From NCBI GenBank assembly GCA_910591455.2, contig OU342820.1, forward strand, positions 496,001 to 560,000: a DNA stretch of 64,000 bases, given 5' to 3'. Shown in pieces: positions 10,237 through 22,190 of this stretch; position 1 is the first letter of the stretch; every line of letters begins with the position of its first letter. The translations under genes were made by a program, and so were the position numbers. A model generated the notes under the pieces. That model searched no databases, had not been told where the DNA came from, and saw only the letters and a program-made list of their open reading frames with translations. Source of the DNA: Pholis gunnellus. Taxonomy: Eukaryota > Chordata > Actinopteri > Perciformes > Pholidae.

Positions 10237-11795
10237 CAGTGCCTTGCAAAAGTATTGACCCCCCTTGGCGTTTTTCCTATTTTGTTGCCTTACACCTTGG
10301 AATTAAAATTGATTTTTATTTGGATTTCATGTAATGGACATACACAAAATAGTCCAAATTGGTGAAGTGAAATGAAAAAAATAACTTGTTTCAAAAACTT
10401 CTAAAAAATAAATAACAGAAAAGTGGTGCGTGCATATGTATTCACCAATCTAAGTGTCACATGATCTCAGTATATATATACACCTGTTCTGAAAGGCCCC
10501 AGAGTCTACAACACCACTAAGCAAGGGGCACCACCAAGCAAGCGGCACCATGAAGACCAAGGAGCTCTCCAAACAGGTCAGGGACAAAGTTGTGGAGAAG
10601 TACAGATCAGGGTTGGGTTATAAAAAAATATCCAAAACTTTGAACATCCCACGGAGCACCATTAAAGCCATTATTAAAAAATGGAAATAATATGGCACCA
10701 CAACAAACCTGGCAAGAGAGGGCCGCCCACCAAAACTCACGGACCAGGCAAGGAGGGCATTAATCAGAGAGGCAACAAAGAGACCAAAGATAACCCTGAA
10801 GGAGCTGCAAAGCTCCACAGCGGAGATTGGAGTTTCTGTCCATAGGACCACTTTAAGCCGTACACTCCACAGACACAGAGCTGGGCTTTACGGAAGAGTG
10901 GCCAGAAAAAAGCCATTGCTTAAAGAAAAAAATAAGCAAACACGTTAGGTGTTCGCCAAAAGGCATGTGGGAGACTCCCCAAACATATGGAAGAAGGTAC
11001 TCTGGTCAGATGAGACTAAAATTTAGCTTTTTGGCCATCAAGGAAAACGCTATGTCTGGCGCAAACCCAACACCTCTCATCACCCCGAGAACACCATCCC
11101 CACAGTGAAGCATGGTGGTGGCAGCATCATGCTGTGGGGATGTTTTTCATCGGCAGGGACTGGGAAACTTGTCAGGATTGAAGGAATGATGGATGGCGCT
11201 AAATACAGGGAAATTCTTGAGGGAAACCTGTTTCAGTCTTCCAGAGATTTGAGACTGGGACGGAGGTTCACCTTCCAGCAGGACAATGACCCTAAGCATA
11301 CTGCTAAAGCAACACTTGAGTGGTTTAAGGGGAAACATTTAAATGTCCTGGAATGGCCTAGTCAAAGCCCAGACCTCAATCCAATTGAGAATCTGTGGTA
11401 TGACTTAAAGATTGCTGTACACCAGCGGAACCCATCCAACTTGAAAGAGCTGGAGCAGTTTTGCCTTGAAGAATGGGCCAAATTCCCAGTGGCTAGATGT
11501 GCCAAGCTTATAGATACATACCCCAAGAGACTTGCAGCTGTAATTGCTGCAAAAGGTGGCTCTACAAAGTATTGACTTTGGGGGGGTGAATAGTTATGCA
11601 TGCTCAAGCTTTCTGTTTTTTTGTCTTATTTCTTGTTTGTTTCACAATAAAACATATTTTGCATCTTCAAAGTGGTAGGCATGTTGTGTAAATCAAATGA
11701 TACAAACCCCGAAAAAATCAATTTTAATTCCAGGTTGTAAGGCAACAAAAAAAGAAAAACGCCAAGGGGGGGGTCAATACTTTTGCAAGGCACTG
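10237..11795 (+). mobile_element. Tc1-like DNA transposon
   Basis: 1559 bp between TA dinucleotides (10235-10236 and 11796-11797). The ends are long inverted repeats of about 85 bp starting cagtgccttgcaaaagtatt, containing ttggaattaaaattgattt on one side and its inverse on the other. The C run near the right end differs slightly in length between arms. It encodes a single-frame transposase (10550-11575) with three stop codons. It sits in rara intron 1, in the orientation opposite to the gene. Mobility now would need transposase from another copy. Confidence 0.95.
10550..11575 (+). pseudogene. Tc1-like transposase pseudogene
   Basis: A 342-codon frame from ATG (MKTKELSKQVRDKVVEKY) to TGA. The N-terminal part has the paired helix-turn-helix region and GRPPKLTDQARR linker; the C-terminal part has the DDE catalytic core: [27 protein letters not shown]. 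Three in-frame stops break it: TAA at 10688, TAG at 10946, TAG at 11024. There are no frameshifts over the whole length. The first stop could be a single change from the GAA usual in this family. All three catalytic acidic residues are still present, so inactivation is by point mutation only. Confidence 0.95.
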
Positions 11796-12179
11796 TAAAG
11801 GATTAATCTGCCATTGAATCTTATATCTATTTCTATTATTTAAGTCACGATACAACATCGTCACGATACTTCAGTAACGATAAGATATTATCACAATACT
11901 TCAGTCACGATATAATATTATCACAATACTTCAGTCACGATATAATATTATCACAATACTTTAAAATACTTGAGTATTGATACAAGAGTACTTCCTTGTT
12001 TTATGAATACGATACATTGCGATATATTTATTAGCTTTTTTCCAACTGTAAATTGTGCACTTTGTCAGCATCTTTTTTATCTAATGAGACAACGTTGTCA
12101 CTCGCTCACTTCAGTCCATTTCTAATAGGCCTTCAGCCGATGAACTATAATATTTATTATCACCGTCAACTATTTCCTT

Positions 12180-12420
12180 TTACTTTAAGTCATCTATAGT
12201 GGTGATTTGCATAAAACCACAATTCAAATGATGAAAGATTGAATAAAAAAATCTTTGCATCAGTAATTTTGATTAGGTATTATAAACTGTTTAGAGCTAT
12301 TGTTGGGAAGTTAAACAGGTCATACTTCCCTCTCTAATATCTATTTATGTTGCTGTGGAAACATCTTCAGACAACTGGATTTATTCAACTTTCTCACCAA
12401 AACTATTTTTGTTACATTAC
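12180..12420. repeat. Interspersed repeat, second copy of the 1455-1695 family
   Basis: Homologous to 1455-1695 (shared gaagttaaacag, ttccctctcta, acaactggatttatt). It is immediately followed by a member of another family at 12540. Preceded (11870-11990) by three tandem copies of a unit like acttcagtcacgatataata. Confidence 0.65.
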
Positions 12421-12539
12421 TCCTACACTATCTAGCTTCTTCAGTCCTTATGGTTATGAAACAGTGACTTGCATAATCGCTGTTAAGGCCAAATCACTTA
12501 ATCCCAACATCCATTATTGCAATAGTTTATATAATAAAA

Positions 12540-12900
12540 GATTGATAATGACTCTACTTCTCTATTGAAATATTACCTCAGTAAACATTGTAAACATGAG
12601 TTTATGGTCTCAATCTCTAGTTTCAAGTCTTCTTCAATACAGCATGATGTTCATTTAGTACATTATGGTCCATTTAGAGTCAAACAGACCATAAAGCCGG
12701 GTATGCTTTTAGGGCGTGGCTACCTTGTGATTGACAGGTCGCTACCAGAGCGGTGTCAACCGTCTCACTTACGTTCACTGGTTGCAAAAAACTAAGATGG
12801 CGACCGCCAAAATGCCGAACTCGAAGCTTCAAAAACCGCAGTCCACAAACCAACGGGTGACGTCACAACGATTACGTCTACTAGTCTATGGACATAACAC
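12540..12900 (+). repeat. Interspersed repeat family B, copy 1
   Basis: Shares ttacctcagtaaac, aaacatgagtttatggtct and catgatgttcatttagta with reversed copies at about 20450-20860 and 45570-45850. The downstream block with gcaaaaaacta-agatggcgac and gtccacaaaccaa-gggtgac also occurs at 34640-34870. It is an old non-autonomous element of unknown class; ends are not defined. Confidence 0.7.
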
Positions 12901-13845
12901 ACTAAATACAGCCTGGACAAACAACCCACCATATTTCCATTTTATTCCTGTTGTTTTCTATTCAATTCCCACAAATTATAAATAGATTCCTGTTAATTAC
13001 CATGGAAAGTTTCAACCTTGGATATTCCCCATAATTGTGCGACCATATGCAAGTCACACTACAGGAAAATGCACACCCAAACAACAATGGCAGCCCGTGC
13101 AGTGCTGTTGTACTGATGCTGTGTTGAAGTTTTAGGAATTCTACACGGTGCCAATATAGCAGCCATAGTTGTTTCTCTTTCTTCTTTATCCCATCTCTAA
13201 TAAATATAATAGGAGTTGTGAAGATGTGACATGAGAGAAGAAATTCCTTCATAGTCAAATAGAGACGAGGACGTGCCATGCCAGAGGACTCTGACTAGAG
13301 CAAATGAATTAATAAGCAGCTTTCCACTGCTGCTCTTTTAGCAGTCATCTGACGATCCCACACACACACACAACATAAAGACACCTAGACGCAAACGCTG
13401 ACACACAACCGTCCCTCCTCCTCCCGTTTTCACGCACTCACACTCAGGTCAAACTTGGTCAGTATACCCTCACATTCCCAGACAAACTGCGAGTGTGAGT
13501 GTGTGAGTGTGAGTGAGAGTGTGTGTCTCCAGCAGACAGAAAAGAGAGGTCATTCAGTGCGGAGAAGTGATGACTGGGCAGCTGACACAGGAAAGAAAGA
13601 GGCAGATAGAAGGAGAAATAAAGAGAGGGAGAGATGTAGGTCACTTCCCAATTGTCGGTGACTCATTGCACTGGATCACACCCAAACTCACACACACACA
13701 CGCACACAGTGAACCACTATCCCCCAGGCCATTGCTTACATGTCACCGGAGCAGGCGCTGAATGTGTGTGCGTGCCCGCGTCTATGTATGGCCTTTGACC
13801 TTTGAACCTGTATGGTGCACTCTTCATTCCAGTCACGCACAAAGA

Positions 13846-13847
13846 CC

Positions 13848-13899
<52 letters not shown>
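13846..13899. repeat. (C)19 run followed by (CA)n
   Basis: Nineteen C then about 17 CA units in rara intron 1. Confidence 0.95.
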
Positions 13900-13907
<8 letters not shown>

Positions 13908-15770
13908 GGGGGCAATCCTCCTCGTCTTTACAGCTTGAATTTACGAGCACTCCCCTCTCTCGCTTCTACACGTCTCTCTTTCCTTCTTCTTTTCCCACCG
14001 GCTGACCAGAGTCCACTTTTTATGACTTCAACTCTGTTGCGCAAGGGCCATGTCCTGCAGTGACATCACCACGTCCTCACCCTTGGGTTACTGTCTCACA
14101 CCGGGGCCGACTGTCTCCAGCATGTAACACTGGTGGTGGGGCTGGCACTGTCAACTTGCAGCAAGGTGGTCCTGTGTGTGTGTATGTGTTATTCTTTTGA
14201 TACACGGGCAACCCGGTCCAGGGTGCACCATGCCTCTCGGCCAACGCATGCTGGGATTGGCACTTGACCCCCTTCCGTTCATGCCTTTCACAATAAAAGC
14301 TCTAGACATTTACAAGGCCTAACTGTTTACCAGAGGGAACTCAAATTCACTAATTTTGCTACAATTGCTTCCAGTAGTTTAGGCTATACAACAATTTCGC
14401 CCAGACAGGCCGCCTCACGCTGCTCTTGGTCAATAGGATCTTACACGAATCTACCTTTCATTGAGATGGTGCTGCAACTGTCGCAAATTTGCATTGCTGC
14501 CGGTATGAATAGTTTTGACGTGAAATATGAAAGGCAAGTGTGTACAATGACCGACTTTCCAACCCAGGAACAATGAGATAAATTGTCTCATAGACTAACA
14601 AGGCGAAACTAAAATTGATACTCTCACAACAATTCGGACGGTGCCATTATTAACTCATAATGTGCAAAGTTGTTTTATTTATCAAAAGTCATACAATAAT
14701 GTTCATAAATAACATTTTCTTTTTAATTTTGATTAGTAATATTTATCTTGTGATAAAGTATGCCCTCTAATTCCAGGTTAATTAAATTAGTTTACATAAG
14801 ACCTGTAATACTACATGCTTCTAGGGTTGTAACTAACTGCCATATTAATTATTGATTACTCCATTTATTGTTTCTCAATGAGTTCCTTCATTGTTTTGGT
14901 CATGAAACACAATGACCAATCAAAATTAGCCAAAGCCCAAGATTCAAGATTGAATTTTGCCCGGCCGACAGTCCCAAACCCAAAGACAACCAGTTCCCTA
15001 TTACACAGGACAAAGAAACAAACTAAAAAACAGTCGCAGATTAATTCTCCGTCAATCTACCAATTTAAGAATCGACTAAACCTTTCAGCTACGAACCCCT
15101 TTATGCATTTTAAGCCTGCGTAGTCGCTGTAAACACTCAGAGGTTCATTCTCTGCTGCCGAGAAGCACTGAGCTTGAGGTCAGGAGGGGTTAAGGCTAGA
15201 TTTGGTAAATGAGTGCCTGGCCAGCTGCTTGACCTACCGAGGTCACTCGAGTTGCTCCACTGAAAACATAAACCAAACCCTTGAGTGGTATAACGCACAG
15301 CACCAGACATACAGCTACATTAATGACCTGAGAGGAGATGGGACATCACATTTTTTCCATGTAGAAATATCCATTTGATGTAAACATGTAGCTAGTCTGG
15401 AACCAGCTCCTGAATGCTGTGAACCACTAACGATCAAGAGTATATAAGGAAACATGCAGAGCAGCAGGCTGGTGAAGTCAAAGTGAATGACACTACTTAC
15501 TACAGTATAGTAGGGTGTGTTTATTCCCCATCTAACATTAACGTTAATAGTGGAGCGAAAAGAGGCTGTGGGGCACCTGGAAGTAGAAAGAAAGGGGGCT
15601 GGCATGTGTCCCAATTGGAACCAGTGAGCCCATGCCAATACATTTCAAAGCACAAGCACCACCACCCTCTTGTTATTTTTTCAACAAATTAATTTATCCA
15701 CACTGACTAATTGCGGTGTACCCTGCAGTCACTTTGTGTTAAGAGTCCCAAAATGATGTTTTGCACTCAC

Positions 15771-15969
15771 AGTGGCTGGATCCGCTCCAGTGTCTGCCGC
15801 TCATCAGGGACACTCCGAATGGACGCTGGAGCCCTCCCACACCGGACAGCAGTCCCTTCTCCGGCCCGAGCCCCGGGGGTCGGTGGTAGTAGTCCATGCT
15901 CAGAAAAGAGCCGGGATTGGGGCTGCTCGGGCTGGGGCTAAAACCCACAACATCCACGCTTTCGTACAT
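15771..15969 (-). CDS. rara: rara first coding exon, A2 isoform
   Basis: From ATG at 15969 to donor CCACT|gtgagt: 66 codons plus one base, phase 1, which fits the common exon. Reads MYESVDVVGF, SPSPSSPNPGSFLSMDYYHR, ...GPEKGLLSG..., ending HWSGSSH. This matches the RAR alpha-2 N-terminus (human begins MYESVEVGG, has a LPEKGL motif and ends W-NGSNHS), and not alpha-1 (MASNSSS...). The A domain is the isoform-specific activation region (AF-1). The frame stays open a little upstream but without another ATG. A G-rich context precedes the start. In mammals alpha-2 is made from an internal, retinoid-inducible promoter. Confidence 0.93.
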
Positions 15970-16260
15970 CCCCCGATAGGCGGGAGTCGCCCTTTGATCT
16001 CGTTGTACCAAATAGGGGGGAGAGAAAGAAAGAAAGAAAAAAGATCAAAGCGTCCCGGACAGCGAAGAGAGAAAGAGGAAGGGGAGGGGGGAGAGTTCAC
16101 ATCTTCATAACGGACTGATGGGAGGAGTAGGAGGAGGGGGAGGAGAGAAAAAGAGATGGCCGGTCCCGGTGACCTCTCAGCCCTCGGGAGGAGCACAGGC
16201 GGTTTACTGCCAAACGTTGCCGTCCGTTATGTCGTATTAGCACGACCGGAAGTTTAGATA
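15970..16260 (-). promoter_or_regulatory. rara: Presumed 5' UTR / P2 promoter region of rara A2
   Basis: Directly upstream of the A2 start codon. Polypyrimidine on the minus strand (16015-16160). One AGGTCA retinoid-type half-site lies on the minus strand at 16170-16175. A clear DR5 pair like that known from mammalian RARA2 promoters was not found: the position five bases on reads accggc. TSS and TATA not decided. Assigned as promoter by position only. Confidence 0.45.
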
Positions 16261-16987
16261 ACGGCTGCTGTCTTCTTTATCGTCTTTTTTTCTTCTTACA
16301 GCGCAAATGCTACAAGTGCCACTAACTTAAGAGTTGTGCTAGTTAGAGCGGCAGCCCTCGTTACTTTGTAGCAACAAAGATTTCAAAAGGCACACGACAC
16401 ACGGTAACATTAGGCTACTGTGTGCTCAAGAGTTTACAATGACCTCAACGTCCACAGCCCGTGTCTCTACGGTCGTACACTGTCGCACCCGCTAGCAGTT
16501 TGTGCGCTGTTTTCTTTTTTTAGTAGCAAGAATGATATTATGTAATTCTCGTGTGCTTGCTAATCCTTGTAGCCAGCCGGGCGAACCGTCTATTTAGTGG
16601 ACAGACTACTCCTTCATGTCACAACCAGTACTGTCTGTCCTTAACAATCCGTGCACGTTGTAAATGAACGTAGCTTTCCCCGTAAAGTACACAAAAAAAG
16701 GTTCCTCGCGCTGCTCCGTTCGCTCCGGTTCACAGGGTCCGAGCGTTCACGGGAGACAAACACAGCCCATAATCACGATAATGCTAAATACGCCTTGTCG
16801 TATTCGACTCTGAACTTGCCGCTTTACGTCCGAGTAGCGGAGTATCCGAAGGTGAAATTCACGACGGTGAGGAAGGGTCGAGGAGGTGCGCGAGGCAGTT
16901 TGGGAATGTCGGTTGCTTGTTGTTGAGGTCCAGCAGCAGCACGGCCAATAGTGTCCTGTGGTACCCTCTGGTCTGTACCCGACGGTC

Positions 16988-17095
<108 letters not shown>

Positions 17096-17319
17096 AGTGA
17101 CACCAGCTGCGCACGAGCTCCACCTATCTGCCCTGCGCGTGCCTCTAAAATGCTTTCTGCCTACTTTCAAAATGTGGCTATTTCTGACTGCTGTGCACAA
17201 CTAAGAGAACTACTACTATTTGTAGGTCTACTACTAGTAGTGATTTTGTTTTATTATCACACATATTATTATTTATTATTGTATGTATCTGACATACAGC
17301 AGTGGGTTTTAACTAAATG

Positions 17320-17480
17320 CATTTACTCAAGTCCTGTACTACAGTTTGTAGGTACTTGTACTTGAGTATTTGCATTTTATGGTACTTTGCACTCCTACTG
17401 CACTACATGTCAGATGGAAATATTGCACTTTTTACTCCATTAAAATATTTAACTATAGTCATTATTTTACAAGCTTATAC
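17320..17480. repeat. Interspersed repeat family C, copy 1
   Basis: acttgtacttgagtatttgc, ctcctactgcactacat and ttgcactttttactcc are shared with 55540-55680, and the complementary end is at 36522-36670. This is a common fish non-autonomous repeat type. Confidence 0.65.
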
Positions 17481-17938
17481 TGTACATACAAAACTATATC
17501 ACTAATATTGCTACTGAACATAGACTGTTAATGCAGCTCCCTGATAAAAGAAAAATGTTTCTGCTGGTACCTGTTCAGAAAAAAAAAGAAAACATATTTA
17601 TAAATGTTAACTTGCTGTTGCTCGGAAGGTGCCTGTTATAATGTTATGATCGTGGCTCTGGACTCTGAGGGTGACTTGTTTTTGTAGAACGAACTATAAT
17701 AGCTTTGGTTTTATATTTGATTGGATTACATTAATGTTTAAGTTGAGATTTACAAGAAATATTTTAACTGTTACTGTGTAAAGGGAATACTGCTGTTAAA
17801 AAGCACCTTATTTGTTTAAAATGTTTGCAAACCAAATGTTATTGCACTTTTGTTCATATAGCAGTACTTTTAAAATAATCATTATCGAATTTTGCGCATA
17901 ACAATGCGATTAATCGCAGAAAATCATGCAATCGTAAA

Positions 17939-17942
<4 letters not shown>

Positions 17943-17981
<39 letters not shown>

Positions 17982-17994
17982 TATATATATATAA
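17943..17994. repeat. (TA)n microsatellite
   Basis: About 25 TA units with one interruption (cag). Confidence 0.95.
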
Positions 17995-19224
17995 AACATA
18001 AAGCATCTTGCAATATATTAATAATAACAATAATAATAACAATATAAATACTAACAATGCATCAATATTCATGATATACTGGACATGTGCTATGAATCAT
18101 CAAAGCATCATCATTGTTTTACAGAATGTTATATATATATATACACACACACTTTTTCTGAATTACATCCTTCAGGAGAGTAAACTACAAACATACTCAG
18201 AAAAGAACATGTGGATGAAAATGCTAATGAATTTTGCATTGTATTTAGGTATTGTGTGGTGGTTTTTAACCCTTCAATTATTTGGATGTTTTTCTTCACC
18301 TGTCAGGTTTCCCGTACAACATGACCCGACTGCTTTATAGAAGCTTGAAGAATGTTTACAGTACAGTCACATTCAAAATATTGCATGTGTTTGCATGTGT
18401 TTTTGCACATGCAGAGGCCCATTAGCACCCGTTCATGCATGAATGCATATATTCTAACATGTCTAATAAACCCCATGCCACACACGCACACACTCACAGT
18501 TTAATCCTTTGCTATAAGTGAGCCTATGTCCTTGCTGTGAGGCCTCCCTGTATTGATTAGCTGCCGGTTAAAATATGAGCGGGGAAAGGGGAAACACATC
18601 ACATTCATTGCTGCCTGTTAATCGATATAGGACATTAAATCTATGGCGACAGAGGAGGCGGGGGAGAGGTGAAAATGTGTTTGGGGAGAGTGGGGGGGAG
18701 CAGTAGCAAGATGAGGATGAAGATGTGAATGAGGGTTAGTAGGTTAAGGAGCACAATGAGAAAGCATTGAGAGATGCTCAGGTGGTGCCAGTGTAATGGC
18801 AATGCTAAAATAAATGAACCGTGAGCTGGAAAATTGTTGCGCAGTGACCACACTTGACATATGTCATATTTGTACATAAATATAATCCGGAGCCTTTTTT
18901 TATTTTACAACACTGATCTGATGTATTGATGATTGTGAGTTGAAAAAGTGGACTATAGGATTTGGAGTGACAGCTCGGTGAATCTGCCCGCTGACAGCCG
19001 GGCTGCGTGTAAGCATGCAGGCAGATGTGCACAGCTGTCATTCAAAGATATTCGCGTGGCTGATTCTTTTATACTTTCATGGATTTTGGGTAGTTCTTAA
19101 CCCATTTTTATCAGCCATGCTAGTGGTGTGACTTCAAAGGATAACACATTTTGTACTGTGCATCTCTGTCTCTCTCTCTTTCTCTTAGACATACATACAT
19201 GCACACATACACACACAGACGTTT

Positions 19225-19735
19225 ATTTAGGTCACTTTTTGGGACATTACATTGACTTACATTGACTTCCTGGATACTTAACCTTACCATACCCTGCACC
19301 TTGTCTTATCACAACCCTAACCTTAACCTAAACCCAACCTTACCCTAACCTCAAACCAAGTCTTCAGCCTAAAATGTAATGATTGACAATGTAAATATAA
19401 TGGGAAGGGCATTTTGTCCCCAAAAGGATAGCGAGTCCCCACAATTTTGTAGACACATTAATGTCCCCACAACGTATGAAATACACGTTGACACACACAC
19501 ACACATGTTAAAATCCCTTTAGAGGACATTACATTGACTTACATTCATTTCTCAGACATTCAGCCCGACCGTAACCATAACCGCTACTTGCCTAAGCTAC
19601 TAAACTACTAAACGCTACTAAACCCTAACCTTAAACCAAGTCTTCACAAAAAAATTTAAAATTTAGTCAAGTCCCCACAATGTGACTGTGTTGGATTTAT
19701 GTCCCCACAACATTTATAATACATCCACCCACACA
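19225..19735. repeat. Two tandem diverged copies of a ~250-bp repeat
   Basis: Both copies contain ggacattacattgacttaca, a telomere-like ccctaacc stretch, aaaccaagtcttca, and gtccccacaa twice near the end (about 19225-19490 and 19515-19735). The CCCTAACC runs are part of this repeat and not true telomere arrays. No gene seen from 17.1 to 20.2 kb. Confidence 0.65.
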
Positions 19736-20235
19736 TACACATGCAGGCATAGCCACACAAAACATGAATAGAAATATTGACCTATAACCCGCTCATACTT
19801 TTAAATGGCATTATATAACCCCCCCTAACAACACACACATACACACACCATCATACAAGACGTACTGGTTTATATCCAGAGCCCAAACAAACAGAGAATC
19901 ACTGAGCTCAGCAGTCCTCTGACAGTCTTGACAGACTGTCTGCCCTCACTCTGACACTCACATACCCAACTCTAACTGCAGCCGGTATAGCCTTCTACGT
20001 TTTCCATGTCAAACCGTCTTCAACCTGGAGTTTTTGCTTTCTTTGCTTTAATCCGCCACTGTAGCTCAGACAGCAGGTGCAAAATAAACATGTTGACCGG
20101 CAGGCAAACACAAACAGACCAACTGACTGAAAGATAAAGACTGCATTTTTGTGGTTACTGTGTATGGCTTTGGTTTATTTCAGCTCAGTAAGCAGAGATA
20201 CTGCTGAAATAAATGTGTAAAAGGGAGTGTGTGGA

Positions 20236-20272
20236 GGGGGTGGGCGGGGGTTAGGGTTAGGGTTAGGGTTAG
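20236..20272 (+). repeat. Interstitial TTAGGG tract with G-quadruplex pattern
   Basis: GGGGG-T-GGG-C-GGGGG followed by three perfect TTAGGG units and a partial one. Six closely spaced G runs on the plus strand form a strong G-quadruplex motif. Vertebrate telomere repeat sequence at an internal site. Confidence 0.85.
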
Positions 20273-20449
20273 CGAGAGATCAATGGGACATGAGCGATGG
20301 GGAGTGGAGGGGGAAGGTGTGAGAAAGAGTTACATAAAATGTGTCTTATGTGAACAATGTTCATGTGTTTATTTGTTCGGTACGGCATTGGGGATGTTGT
20401 CAAAGCGACTTTACCCATTTGTTTATGGACTACAGTTTTGAAGCCTCAA

Positions 20450-20860
20450 ATTTGGCAACTTCGCTTTTGGCCGTAGTCATTTTAGTTTTTTTGGAACCAG
20501 AAGTGACATGAGAGGGTGGAGCTACATGCAACCAAATGCTGAATAAGACAATTGTAGATTACCAAAATGTTACAATTACCTTTCATGAACTGAAAACACA
20601 CTGTGAAAGGGTTAAAGTTTGCAGACAAAGACACGGACAACTCCCAGTCGCTACAATGCCGTGGTAGCGACCTTTAAATCCCAAGGTAGTCCCGCCCTAA
20701 AGCACACCCTGCTTTATGGTCTGTTTAATCTAAATGGACCATAATTTACTAAATGAACATCATGCTGTACTAAAGTAGACTTGAAACTAGCGACTAAGAC
20801 CATAAACTCATGTTTACAATGTTTACTGAGGAAATGAATCAAGTGAGAAGTCATCTTTAC
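20450..20860 (-). repeat. Interspersed repeat family B, copy 2
   Basis: Reverse-oriented copy of the element at 12540-12900; shares tttactaaatgaacatcatg and aagaccataaactcatgttt (variants). Confidence 0.7.
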
Positions 20861-22060
20861 ATAGACTTCCATACAATCAGACTTCTTTTTGCAACCAGAG
20901 GAGTTGCGCCCTACCTGCCATTAGAAAGAATGCAGGTTCGGCATTGGCTTCACTTTATAGAACTTGTGGTTGCCGCCTGTGACAATCACCATGTAAAGGA
21001 AGCGGTGACACGAACTTTGCAATAAATGACGACTAAGGGAAATGACAAAGCTAACAATAAGATGCGAGATAAGATTTTTACCTACATGACTGTCAAATAC
21101 AGTCCAAACGGGATGATTGGCATGAGGCAGTCCAAGATCAGCCACTGTCCAGCCCCAGATGAGCCTGTGAAGAGTGGTTGGCTATCACGGTTTAGCAGTT
21201 GATTAATTTACAATTAAATTTTTTCCCTTTATAAAATCTTTAGATTTATATATTTAATCTTTTTTATGTGAGAATTTTGGACGTGTCAGTTTCCGTCCGT
21301 TATATGCATATCAAACTTCCGTTTTCACAGTAATTTGGGTTTAGGCAACAAAACCACTTAGTTAAGGTCAGGAAAATATCATGGCTGATGTTAACTTGAC
21401 TGACTAACAACTCACGTAACTACTGAGTGACTAATACTGACGTGACTAGCAAGTGACAAACAAGACATGTGATTAGCAGCTGACGTGACAATATTTATAT
21501 TTTTTGAGTTTTGTTATTTGAAAGCGCGGTGAGCCGAATACAGAAGCTAAAAGGTGCCACCGTGCACCAGTTTGAAGCGTAGAGGAGCACTGACCGAGCG
21601 TCGGTATTTGACGAGGTGGGAGTGAAACCTGGTTGACAGAGTGGAACCTGAACGGATGGAGAGATGGGACAAGCAACATCCGGCATGGTGCTACAGTGAG
21701 GGACAAATGTCAAATTACGAACCACTCTCTCAAAAATACTCTCTTGTAAAGCAACTATATATTTTTGCTATAACAATGTATCAAGGTGAAAACTATGTGA
21801 TAATGTAAAAAGTGGCCAGGTAGCAGAAACCTTACTTGTTGATGACAATGTTAGTCTATAAATGCTGGATGTGTAAATAAGCAACTGTTTATTAACAAGG
21901 ATGACTTAAAAGGTGGTGATACAAGAAGTGATACAAGAAGTGCTACCCTGAGCCTTCCACTTAGCACTTATTGTATTCGTATTAGCTTGTTGCACTTATT
22001 GTATTCGTTTGTTTCTGCACTGTACGTTTGCTCTGGTTTATGCTCTTAGATGCTTGTTGA
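20861..22060. other. Non-coding stretch, no gene seen
   Basis: Contains a short piece (about 21335-21420) related to the ttaggcaacaaaaccacttagtt family found at 1-190. Otherwise nothing recognised. Confidence 0.5.
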
Positions 22061-22190
22061 AAAAAGGAGATACACTTATGACTTTTGGTGACTAGTAGTT
22101 CTCTTGAATACCGATGTTGAATACACTTATTGTAAGTCGCTTTGGATAAAAGCGTCTGCTAAAAGACTGTAATGTAATGTAATGTAACGA
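22060..22190 (-). repeat. Interspersed repeat family D, copy 1
   Basis: taagtcgctttggataaaag followed by cgtctgctaaaagactgtaatgtaatg. This is the reverse complement of the motif at 54957-55030 and is a very common fish repeat tail. Confidence 0.7.

Noticed and set aside
19225..19735. Telomeric array suggested by CCCTAACC runs
   Set aside because: The runs are short parts of a two-copy ~250-bp repeat with other shared sequence.
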